A stretch of DNA of 11,555 bases, taken from an uncultured Ruthenibacterium sp. (lineage in GTDB: Bacteria > Bacillota > Clostridia > Oscillospirales > Ruminococcaceae). The stretch is from positions 1-11,555 of the forward strand of contig CAJUMH010000044.1 of NCBI GenBank assembly GCA_910587145.1, read 5' to 3'. The notes under the pieces were generated by a model. That model was not told the DNA's origin and did no database searches. It saw only the letters and a program-made list of their open reading frames with translations. Position numbers and translations under genes: made by a program. Within the stretch, counting starts at the first letter, position 1. Every line of letters starts with the position of its first letter. Positions 5,650-11,555 of the stretch are shown here, one piece after another.

Positions 5650-6307
5650 ATGAAATTCTTTTATCGACACCGCGAACCTGGACGAGATCCGCGGGATGAA
5701 CGATCTCGGCATTGTGGACGGCGTTACGACGAATCCGTCCATCATCGCCCGCGAGGGCAAAGATCGGAAGCAGACGCTGATCCGGATCTGCGGGATGGTG
5801 GACGGCCCTGTCAGCGGCGAGGTGTTGGCGCTGGATACTGAGGGTATGGTAAACGAGGGCATCGAAATCTCGAAACGGCACCCCAATATGGTGGTGAAGA
5901 TCCCCCTCACGCAGGCGGGCATCGGTGCGGTATCGCGGCTTTCCAAAATGGGCATCAAGACGAATGTCACCACTGTGTATTCGGCTTCGCAGGCGCTGCT
6001 GGCCGCGAAGGCGGGTGCCACCTATGTCAGCCCGTTCGTGAGCCGTTCGGACAACGTTCTGATGGATGGCATGCAGATGCTGCGCGATATCTGCGAGGTG
6101 TACCGGGTGCAGGGCATCCAGACGCAGGTGCTGGCGGCCAGCATGCGCACCCCCACCTATGTGGTGGAGGCCGCGCGCGGGTGCGGATGTGGCCACGATC
6201 CCCTATGCGACAATGAAAAAATGTTCTGGCATCCGATGACCGACGTGAGTATCGACGATTTCATGAAAGACTGGAAAAACGCGATGGGCGACGCCAGGAT
6301 CCTCTGA
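5650..6307 (+). pseudogene. Fructose-6-phosphate aldolase / TalC-type transaldolase, with three indels
   Basis: The family catalyses Schiff-base aldol transfer or cleavage (transaldolase or fructose-6-phosphate aldolase) in the cytoplasm. The ATG at 5650 follows AAAGGAG (5636-5642). After MKFF an extra T in TTTT (5659-5662) shifts the frame; removing it gives F-I-D-T-A-N-L-D-E-I-R, containing the catalytic Asp. The second frame reads well through GVTTNPSI and VVKIPLT (Schiff-base Lys) to AASMRTPTYVVEAAR. There a missing GC in the GC run at 6172-6179, followed by a missing A at 6216-6221, replaces about 14 residues (expected A-G-A-D-V-A-T-I-P-Y-A-T-M) before the frame is restored at MFWHPMTDVS. 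With all three corrected, the product is about 219 residues, the normal length. An internal start at 5696 would lose the catalytic Asp. It lies directly before the transketolase genes. Probably non-functional unless these are sequence errors. Confidence 0.8.
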
Positions 6308-6344
6308 ACGACCGGAACAGGAAGAAAGGAAACAGGTGAAAACG

Positions 6345-7160
6345 ATGCATGACATCCAGAACATCGAACAAAAAGCCAGAGAGATCCGCAAGCATGTGGT
6401 AAAAATGATCGGCAAGGCCAAGTCCGGGCATCCGGGTGGCTCGCTCAGCTGCGCAGATCTTGTGGCGGCGCTGTATTTTGACGTGATGAATATCGATCCC
6501 CAAAATCCCCAGTGGGCAGACCGCGATCGCTTTGTGATGAGCAAGGGCCATGCCTGCCCGGCCATGTATGCCGCGCTGGCGATGAAGGGCTACTTCCCGA
6601 TGGAGGAACTGGGCACTTTGCGCGAGCTGGGTTCGATTTTGCAGGGCCACCCGTATTCCGGCAAGACACCGGGCGTAGATGTGAGCACTGGCTCGCTGGG
6701 CCAGGGCCTTTCCGTGGCAAACGGCATTGCGCTGGGCGGCCGGCTGGACGGCAGGGATTACTACGTTTACTGCCTGATGGGCGACGGTGAGATCGAAGAG
6801 GGCCAGGTTTGGGAAGCTGCGATGAGCGCCGCGCACTACAAGCTGGATCATGTGATCGGCTTTGTGGATTACAACCATCTGCAGATCGACGGTACCATCG
6901 AGGACGTGATCGGCAACGTGAATATCGGCGGCAAATTCGCCGCGTTCGGCTGGAACGTGCTGACGGTGGACGGGCACAATGTTGCCGAGATTCTCGAGGC
7001 CATCGAGCAGGCAAAGGCCACGAAGGGCAAGCCCACAATGATCATCCTGAACACCGTAAAGGGCAAGGGCGTTTCGTTTATGGAAAATCAGGTGGGCTGG
7101 CACGGCAAGGCGCCGTCGGCCGAACAGGTGGAACAAGCGCTGAAGGAATTGGGGGAATAA
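6345..7160 (+). CDS. Transketolase, N-terminal (TPP-binding) subunit
   Basis: This is one half of a split transketolase, which moves two-carbon units between sugar phosphates in the non-oxidative pentose-phosphate pathway. Its 271 residues correspond to the N-terminal thiamine diphosphate-binding domain. SGHPGGSLS (27-35), KGHACP (68-73), and GHPYSGKTPGVDVSTGSLGQG (101-121) are the substrate/cofactor loops. GDGEIEEGQVWEAA (146-159) with N177 in DYNHLQIDG is the Mg-TPP motif. GTG at 6336, five bases after AAAGGA, is an equally possible start that adds three residues; I prefer ATG. The stop lies four bases before the next gene, so both halves should be co-translated in equal amounts. It follows the damaged transaldolase by about 37 bp. 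Confidence 0.93.
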   Translation: MHDIQNIEQKAREIRKHVVKMIGKAKSGHPGGSLSCADLVAALYFDVMNIDPQNPQWADRDRFVMSKGHACPAMYAALAMKGYFPMEELGTLRELGSILQGHPYSGKTPGVDVSTGSLGQGLSVANGIALGGRLDGRDYYVYCLMGDGEIEEGQVWEAAMSAAHYKLDHVIGFVDYNHLQIDGTIEDVIGNVNIGGKFAAFGWNVLTVDGHNVAEILEAIEQAKATKGKPTMIILNTVKGKGVSFMENQVGWHGKAPSAEQVEQALKELGE

Positions 7161-7164
7161 GACA

Positions 7165-8097
7165 ATGAATGAACTGATCGCGACAAGAGACGCCTTTGGC
7201 CAGGCTCTCCTCGATTTTTCGAAGGATAATAAAGATATCGTTGTGCTGGATGCCGATTTGGCGCATGCCACCATGAGCTGCAAATTCCAGGACGCTGTTC
7301 CCGAGCGCTTTTTCAATGTTGGTATTGCCGAGGGAGATCTGGTAGATACCGCCGCCGGCCTTGCCGCTACGGGCAAGATCCCGTTTGCCTGCACGTTTGC
7401 GATGTTCGCGGCCGGGCGCGCGTTCGAGCAGGTGCGCAATTCCATCGCCTATCCGCGCCTGAACGTAAAAATCTGCGGCAGCCACGGCGGCATTGCCGTC
7501 GGCAAAGACGGCGCAACGCATCAGGCCATTGAGGATCTGGCGCTGATGGCGGCCGTGCCGAACATGGTCGTAATTAACCCGGGCGACGCCGTGGAGATGC
7601 GCGCGGCGGTAAAGGCCATGATCGAGTATGACGGCCCGGTTTATGTGCGTTTGGGCCGCAACCCCGTCCCCGTGGTGTTTGATGAAAAAACCTACCATTT
7701 CGAGATCGGCAAGGGCATCCGGGTACGCGAGGGCAAGGACGTAACGCTGGTGGCCACGGGCGCGCTGTTCGATATCGCGAATAAGGCGGCGGACGCGCTG
7801 GCCGAAGAGGGTATTGGGGCCGAGGTGATCAACATCGCCACAATCAAGCCGCTGGATAAGGAGCTGATCATTGAATCGGCGAAGAAGACCGGGCGCGTGG
7901 TGGTAATGGAGGAAGGCATCATCGTGGGTGGCCTTGGCAGTGCCGTTGCGGCGGCGCTGAGCGAAGTGTGCCCGGTGCCGATGCGCTATATCGGCATGGA
8001 CGATTGCTTCGGCCAATCCGGCGACGCGGCCGATCTGATGGAATATTACGGAATGTCCGTGGAGAACACCGTGAAGAAGGTAAAGGAACTGCTGTAA
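7165..8097 (+). CDS. Transketolase, C-terminal subunit
   Basis: This 310-residue protein supplies the pyrimidine-binding and C-terminal domains missing from the upstream half. RFFNVGIAEGDLVDTAAGLA contains the catalytic Glu (E56) that activates thiamine diphosphate; many relatives have EQN or EAN where this protein has EGD. GSHGGIAVGKDGATHQAIEDLAL is the second family signature, and YVRLGRNPVP ends the pyrimidine domain. The last 120 residues form the transketolase C-terminal domain (VTLVATGALFDIANKA, VVVMEEGIIVGGLGSAVA). The ATG follows GGGGGA by eight bases and the preceding stop by four. A strong terminator follows at once, so this is the last gene of the unit. 1-deoxyxylulose-5-phosphate synthase is ruled out by the split structure and motifs. 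Confidence 0.93.
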   Translation: MNELIATRDAFGQALLDFSKDNKDIVVLDADLAHATMSCKFQDAVPERFFNVGIAEGDLVDTAAGLAATGKIPFACTFAMFAAGRAFEQVRNSIAYPRLNVKICGSHGGIAVGKDGATHQAIEDLALMAAVPNMVVINPGDAVEMRAAVKAMIEYDGPVYVRLGRNPVPVVFDEKTYHFEIGKGIRVREGKDVTLVATGALFDIANKAADALAEEGIGAEVINIATIKPLDKELIIESAKKTGRVVVMEEGIIVGGLGSAVAAALSEVCPVPMRYIGMDDCFGQSGDAADLMEYYGMSVENTVKKVKELL

Positions 8098-8110
8098 GAG
8101 CCTGAACGGG

Positions 8111-8152
8111 CGGCGGCCGGGATTTTTCAGGATCCTGGCCGCCGGCTTTTTT
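8111..8152 (+). terminator. Intrinsic terminator of the transketolase operon
   Basis: CGGCGGCCGGGAT (8111-8123) pairs with ATCCTGGCCGCCG (8132-8144), with one G-U pair and an 8-base loop. GC and then six T (8147-8152) follow. It begins 14 bases after the transketolase stop. Confidence 0.88.
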
Positions 8153-8240
8153 AAAAGCTCCGTGCGGCGAAAAGGGGCTTCGGCCTCTGCGCGTTTGGAT
8201 CGAAAAGGCCGTTTTCCGCAAACGGAAAAAGCCAATTTTC

Positions 8241-8538
8241 GCAAACAAATACGTGCTGCGGGTGGCCTCCGGCCGCCCAGTGCGCTCGGAGGAAGCCGGC
8301 CTCATCGGCGTGCGCGGCGAAAACGAGTATACCATTCAGGACGACCGCGCCGTGCTGGAATTCTATGTTGCCCATAAGAACGACGACAGCGCCGCCCATG
8401 CGCACGCCGTATTGAGCAACGCGGCGTTCTGGGGGGCAGGATCTCACCGCCGTGCCGGGTCTGGAGGCCGCTGTGGCCGGATATTTGGAGCAGATCCGCA
8501 CGCAGGGCGCCTACGCCGTGATGAAGAGCCTGCTGTAA
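8241..8538 (+). pseudogene. C-terminal stump of a tagaturonate reductase-like (mannitol dehydrogenase family) gene
   Basis: The family comprises NAD-dependent reductases of sugar acids and polyols, such as tagaturonate reductase in galacturonate breakdown. GENEYTIQDDRAVLEFY, then HAVLSNAAFWG, resembles the C-terminal region (typically Y-x-x-x-D-D, then A-V-L-x-N-x-x-L-W-G-Q-D-L). An extra G in the run at 8431-8436 breaks the frame. Removing it gives G-Q-D-L-T-A-V-P-G-L-E-A-A-V-A-G-Y-L-E-Q-I-R and a normal end (AYAVMKSLL, TAA at 8536-8538). Only about 100 of some 480 residues remain, and there is no start codon with a binding site. The match before GENEYT is poor, so the left edge is uncertain. 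It lies between two terminators and probably is not transcribed. Confidence 0.75.
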
Positions 8539-8543
8539 GGATC

Positions 8544-8612
8544 CGGCGCTTCAAAGCCCGGCATACACGGCTCGGCGCTTCAAAGCCTGCGTGCGTGGTT
8601 CGCTGCTTCAAG
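8544..8612. repeat. Short 28-29-bp tandem repeat, about 2.5 copies
   Basis: CGGCGCTTCAAAGCC occurs at 8544-8558 and again at 8573-8587 (29-bp period); a diverged third copy (CGCTGCTTCAAG) starts at 8601. It begins six bases after the reductase stump. Its sequence differs from the 21-bp array near 5319. Confidence 0.6.
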
Positions 8613-8642
8613 AAACGTTCCGCGCGTCTTTCGGGGCAAAAT

Positions 8643-8712
8643 GATCAAAAAAGCCGGCGCGTTCCAAAGGGAAAACCTTCCCCGGAACGCGCCGACTGCG
8701 TTTTCTTTGTCT
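8643..8712. terminator. Strong bidirectional terminator
   Basis: CGGCGCGTTCC (8655-8665) and GGAACGCGCCG (8684-8694) form a perfect 11-bp stem, and AAGG/CCTT can pair inside the loop. Six A precede it (8647-8652) and a T-rich tract follows (8701-8709), so it should work on both strands. It insulates the nfn operon from upstream transcription. Confidence 0.75.
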
Positions 8713-8892
8713 GCCGGAGCACTTTCGGGATCCCAAAAAAACAAAATGGAAGCCTGGAAAACAGAATTCGGAAAAAAGCGGAAATTCTTTTGTTTCATTC
8801 CACAAAGAGCCCCGTAAATCTTGGCTGCCGTTTGAACAGAATGCTGAAAATAAAAAGAAAGATATTTTTTTAACACGCTTTCCCCCTATTTA
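8713..8892. other. AT-rich non-coding stretch before the nfn promoter
   Basis: No credible gene is present on either strand. Runs of A and T become frequent towards 8880. Together with the preceding repeat and terminator it makes up most of the 520-bp gap between the reductase stump and the next gene. Confidence 0.5.
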
Positions 8893-8901
8893 TGCTATAC
8901 T
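8870..8901 (+). promoter_or_regulatory. Probable promoter of the nfn-type operon
   Basis: TATACT at 8896-8901, preceded by TGC at 8893-8895, makes an extended -10 element. A TTAACA (8870-8875) lies 20 bases upstream, further than ideal for a -35 box, but an extended -10 depends less on it. This leaves a leader of roughly 150 bases. The leader contains GC-rich stems, including a tight CCCGTGCC/GGCACGGG dyad (9016-9032) ten bases before the AGGAGG. Confidence 0.5.
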
Positions 8902-9058
8902 ACCCTTTGGGCCATTGCCGCGCGGCCTGCGGCCATGTCCCTTCTGCGGCGGGCGCAGGGCGTTTATGCCCGGTTTTTGGGGCGGTTTTGCCTGCCTGCC
9001 ATTGTTTGTAAGCACCCCGTGCCCGGCACGGGAGAAGGATAAGGAGGAATGCGAGAGC

Positions 9059-9913
9059 ATGTATAAAATTTTGGAAAAAACGCCGCTGAACCCGACAGTG
9101 ACGAAAATGGTCGTTGAAGCGCCGCTGGTAGCCAAAAAGGCGGAACCGGGCCAGTTCATTATCTTCCGCGCCACCGAGGACGGCGAGCGCATCCCGCTTA
9201 CGATCGCGGACTACGACCGCGCGGCGGGCACGGTGACCATCATCTTCCAGATCGTCGGCGCAGGCACTATGGAGCTGAACGCGCTGAACGAGGGCGAGTA
9301 CATCGTCGATTTTGTCGGCCCGCTCGGCACGCCCAGCCATTTGGAGGGCATCAAAAAGGTGGCCGTTGTGGGCGGCGGCGTGGGCTGCGCCATCGCGTAC
9401 CCCACCGCGAAGAAGCTGCACGAGCTGGGCGCCGAGGTGCACAGCATCATCGGCTTCCGTAACGAGGATCTGGTGATCCTGGAAAAGGAATTCGAGGCGG
9501 TTTCCGACCGTGTGGTGAAGATGTCCGATGACGGCAGCTGGGGCGAAAAAGGCCTTGTCACCAACGCGCTGGAGGCCCTGATCGGAGAGGGCAACCGGTA
9601 CGATGAGGTGATTGCCATCGGCCCGGTGATCATGATGAAATTCGTCTGCGAGCTGACGAAGAAGTACGGCATCAAAACCACGGTTTCGATGAACCCCATT
9701 ATGATCGACGGTACGGGCATGTGCGGCGGCTGCCGCCTGACACTGAACGAGGACGGCAAAAAGGTGACGAAGTTTGCCTGCGTGGACGGCCCGGATTTCG
9801 ACGGCCATAAGGTGGATTTCGACGAGGCGATGAAGCGCGGCGCCATGTACTGCGAGTTCGAGGCGCATGCCCGCGAGGCCACGTGCGAGCTGTTGAAAAA
9901 GGAGGTCAAGTGA
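9059..9913 (+). CDS. NfnA-type FAD / [2Fe-2S] subunit (sulfide dehydrogenase SudB-like)
   Basis: This is the small subunit of the soluble NADH-dependent ferredoxin:NADP+ oxidoreductase, a bifurcating flavoenzyme that balances NADH, NADPH and reduced ferredoxin. The 284 residues match the ferredoxin-NADP reductase/PyrK architecture. RIPLTIAD (44-51) binds FAD, and VAVVGGGVGCA (101-111) with SIIGFRNEDL and DEVIAIGPVIMM forms the NAD domain. GTGMCGGCRL plus FACVDGP give C222, C225 and C241 for the [2Fe-2S] cluster. D217 is a candidate for the fourth, non-cysteine ligand known in this family. The ATG at 9059 has AAGGAGG at 9041-9047, 11 bases upstream; the frame is open back to 8915, but the extension is leader sequence. 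The partner gene begins two bases after the stop. PyrK is the main alternative, but the NfnB-type neighbour decides for Nfn or Sud. Confidence 0.9.
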   Translation: MYKILEKTPLNPTVTKMVVEAPLVAKKAEPGQFIIFRATEDGERIPLTIADYDRAAGTVTIIFQIVGAGTMELNALNEGEYIVDFVGPLGTPSHLEGIKKVAVVGGGVGCAIAYPTAKKLHELGAEVHSIIGFRNEDLVILEKEFEAVSDRVVKMSDDGSWGEKGLVTNALEALIGEGNRYDEVIAIGPVIMMKFVCELTKKYGIKTTVSMNPIMIDGTGMCGGCRLTLNEDGKKVTKFACVDGPDFDGHKVDFDEAMKRGAMYCEFEAHAREATCELLKKEVK

Positions 9914-9915
9914 TT

Positions 9916-11310
9916 ATGCCGAATATGGATCCGAAAAAATGCCCCATGCCGGTACAGGAACCGGACGTGCGCAACAAAAATTTTAAAGAGGTTGCGCTGG
10001 GCTATACTTACGAGATGGCGGTAAACGAGGCAAAGCGCTGCCTGAACTGCCCCAAAAAGCCCTGCGTGAGCGGATGCCCGGTAAATATTGATATCCCGGC
10101 GTTCATCGCGAAGGTGGCTGAAGGCGATATGGAGGGCGCGTATGCCGTGCTGAGCGCATCGAGCGCGCTGCCCGCCGTGTGCGGCCGCGTGTGCCCGCAG
10201 GAGACACAGTGCGAGGGCAAGTGTGTGCGCGGCATCAAAACAGAGAGCGTCGGCATCGGCCGGCTGGAGCGCTTTGTGGCCGATTGGCATCGCGAGCACA
10301 GCACCGAAAAAGCCGCCAAACCCGCGCCCAACGGCCATAAGGTGGCCGTCATCGGCTCCGGCCCGTCGGGCCTCACCGCCGCGGGCGATCTGGCAAAACT
10401 GGGCTATCAGGTAACAATCTACGAGGCGCTGCACACCCCGGGCGGCGTTCTGGTATACGGCATTCCCGAATTCCGCCTGCCCAAGGATATCGTCCGCCAC
10501 GAGATCGACGGCCTGAGGGAAATGGGCGTGGATGTGGAGACGAACGTGGTTATCGGCAAGACGATCACCATCGACGAGCTGTTCGATATGGGCAACGAGG
10601 CGGTGTTCATCGGCTCGGGCGCGGGCCTGCCCCGTTTTATGGGCATCCCGGGCGAGAGCCTGAAGGGCGTATATTCCGCCAACGAGTTCTTAACGCGCAT
10701 CAATCTGATGAAGGCGTACAAGGAAGGCTCCAAAACGCCCATTCAGCACGCAAAGAACGTGGCCGTCGTGGGCGGCGGCAACGTGGCGATGGATGCCGCG
10801 CGCAGCGCAAAGCGCCTGGGCGCCGAGAATGTGTACATCGTTTACCGCCGCGGCATGGAAGAGCTGCCTGCCCGTAAGGAAGAGGTAGAGCACGCCGTGG
10901 AAGAGGGCATCATCTTTAAAACGCTCAACAACCCTGTCGAGGTGCTGGGCGACGAGAACGGCAATGTGTGCGGCATGCGCTGCATCGAGATGGAGCTGGG
11001 CGAGCCGGACGAGAGCGGCCGCCGCCGCCCGATCGAGAAAGCCGGCAGCGAATTTGTGCTGGACGTGGACTGCATGATCATGTCCATCGGCACCAGCCCG
11101 AACCCGCTTATCCGCTCCACGACGCCGGGCCTCGAGACGAACAAGCACGGCTGCATCATCACGAACGGCGACGACGGCCTGACGACGCGCAACGCGGTCT
11201 ATGCCGGCGGCGACGCTGTTACGGGCGCGGCCACCGTCATTTTGGCCATGGGCGCGGGCAAAAACGCCGCGAAGGCCATCGACGAATACATCAAAAGCAA
11301 GAACGCGTAA
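9916..11310 (+). CDS. NfnB-type subunit (glutamate synthase small-subunit-like, SudA-like)
   Basis: This is the large subunit of the NADH-dependent ferredoxin:NADP+ oxidoreductase, often annotated as NADPH-dependent glutamate synthase small chain. It has 464 residues. An N-terminal iron-sulfur domain shows CLNCPKKPCVSGCP (C42, C45, C50, C54) and CGRVCPQETQCEGKC (C89, C93, C99, C103). Then come an FAD-binding GSGPSGLTAAGDLA (147-160), the second dinucleotide site GGGNVAMDAARSAKRLGA (286-303) followed by YIVYRR, which favours NADPH, and the closing GGDAVTGAATVILAMGAGKNAA. The ATG at 9916 follows AAGGAGG (9899-9905) by ten bases. No glutamate synthase large subunit is present. The pairing with an FAD/[2Fe-2S] subunit two bases upstream supports Nfn (transhydrogenase) or a sulfide dehydrogenase activity, which sequence alone does not separate. 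Confidence 0.9.
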   Translation: MPNMDPKKCPMPVQEPDVRNKNFKEVALGYTYEMAVNEAKRCLNCPKKPCVSGCPVNIDIPAFIAKVAEGDMEGAYAVLSASSALPAVCGRVCPQETQCEGKCVRGIKTESVGIGRLERFVADWHREHSTEKAAKPAPNGHKVAVIGSGPSGLTAAGDLAKLGYQVTIYEALHTPGGVLVYGIPEFRLPKDIVRHEIDGLREMGVDVETNVVIGKTITIDELFDMGNEAVFIGSGAGLPRFMGIPGESLKGVYSANEFLTRINLMKAYKEGSKTPIQHAKNVAVVGGGNVAMDAARSAKRLGAENVYIVYRRGMEELPARKEEVEHAVEEGIIFKTLNNPVEVLGDENGNVCGMRCIEMELGEPDESGRRRPIEKAGSEFVLDVDCMIMSIGTSPNPLIRSTTPGLETNKHGCIITNGDDGLTTRNAVYAGGDAVTGAATVILAMGAGKNAAKAIDEYIKSKNA

Positions 11311-11404
11311 GCGCCTGTTTTGGTTCTTTTGCGCATTGCCGGAAGGGGCTGCTCCCGCCGCTCAGGCAAAAACAGCGTTTGCAAAATAAAAATGGGTCGC
11401 CGGT

Positions 11405-11445
11405 TTGGGTGGAACTTCGTAAGGAAGTTCCACCCAATACTTTTG
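11405..11445 (+). terminator. Hairpin downstream of the nfn-type operon
   Basis: TTGGGTGGAACTTC (11405-11418) and GAAGTTCCACCCAA (11424-11437) form a perfect 14-bp stem with a five-base loop, followed by TACTTTTG. It lies about 95 bases past the stop codon. The stem is unusually perfect and the T-tract is broken, so it could also belong to a repeat or mobile-element end that continues past the window. Confidence 0.6.
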
Positions 11446-11555
11446 TAAAGCCGGCCGAATGTGATTGGATTGCAGGGATATTCAACACTTTGGAGGTAAA
11501 TTGTGCCCTTCCCGGTTTAGAGGACAGTAAAAAAGATAAAAAAACAGAATGAAAC

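Noticed and set aside
5650..5700. Programmed +1 or -1 frameshifting in the transaldolase gene
   Set aside because: The run is only four T, there is no stimulatory stem or Shine-Dalgarno-like element at the right distance, and two further indels exist downstream.
4961..6196. Long minus-strand open frame of 411 codons
   Set aside because: It lies opposite rpiB and the transaldolase gene, has His/Arg/Ala-rich translation with repeats from the 21-bp array, and lacks a domain. It is a by-product of high third-position GC in the plus-strand genes.
7078..8244. Minus-strand open frame of 388 codons, and similar ones at 6261-7445, 8900-9868 and 9211-10500
   Set aside because: All lie antisense to clearly conserved transketolase and Nfn-type genes and show shadow-type composition without motifs.
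4740..8780. Possible diverged repeat between 4740-4820 and 8700-8780 (both contain a CCCAAAA motif and GAAAACAG-ATTC)
   Set aside because: The similarity is limited to short AT-rich words and does not extend into an alignable unit.
8915..9058. Upstream in-frame extension of the NfnA gene containing C-P-F-C-G-G, which resembles a zinc-ribbon motif
   Set aside because: A strong AAGGAGG lies just before the ATG at 9059 and the family starts with MYKI-type N-termini; the extension overlaps the presumed leader with hairpins.
8870..9058. Riboswitch in the leader of the Nfn-type operon
   Set aside because: GC-rich stems are present but I could not match them to any known riboswitch core.

Overview
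The window looks like a chromosomal segment from a GC-rich anaerobic member of the Clostridia, perhaps a gut Oscillospirales-type organism. This is inferred from strong AGGAGG-type ribosome binding sites, a small Spo0A-C-domain protein, a split two-subunit transketolase, an NfnAB-type flavin/iron-sulfur enzyme and a clostridial-type IS256 element. I see no rRNA, tRNA or CRISPR array, and no recognisable defence system.

Layout. Positions 1-970 hold a wrecked IS256-family insertion sequence on the minus strand; its transposase has two internal deletions and a frameshift. Positions 993-1542 hold a translationally coupled minus-strand pair, an XRE-type HTH protein followed by a Spo0A-C-like protein, with a perfect 23-bp inverted repeat just upstream. 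After an AT-rich gap with a terminator-like hairpin, a plus-strand carbohydrate operon begins at about 1970. It is plainly decaying: a FadR-type GntR regulator broken by one extra base, then pieces of an ABC sugar permease joined in frame to the lipobox of a solute-binding protein, of which only the C-terminal part follows.

From 4185 the plus strand carries a small cupin-like gene, rpiB, a frameshifted fructose-6-phosphate aldolase-type transaldolase gene, and the two transketolase subunits, ending at a strong terminator (8111-8152). This is a non-oxidative pentose-phosphate set in which only the transaldolase is damaged. A 21-bp tandem repeat fills part of the gap between rpiB and the transaldolase gene. 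Next come the C-terminal stump of a tagaturonate reductase-like gene, non-coding DNA with short repeats and a bidirectional terminator, and finally an intact two-gene operon for an NfnA/NfnB-type NADH-dependent ferredoxin:NADP+ oxidoreductase (8893-11310) followed by a hairpin.

How it fits together. The intact genes supply pentose-phosphate interconversion and NADPH/ferredoxin balancing. The damaged ones (GntR regulator, sugar ABC transporter, uronate reductase, transaldolase, transposase) suggest ongoing loss of carbohydrate-uptake functions. All the small indels lie in short homopolymers or dinucleotide runs, so sequencing error must be ruled out for each, but the large deletions cannot be explained that way. 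I found no convincing undescribed system. The observations most worth checking are the coupled XRE/Spo0A-C pair, the triply shifted transaldolase gene, and the paired inverted repeat over the gntR promoter.
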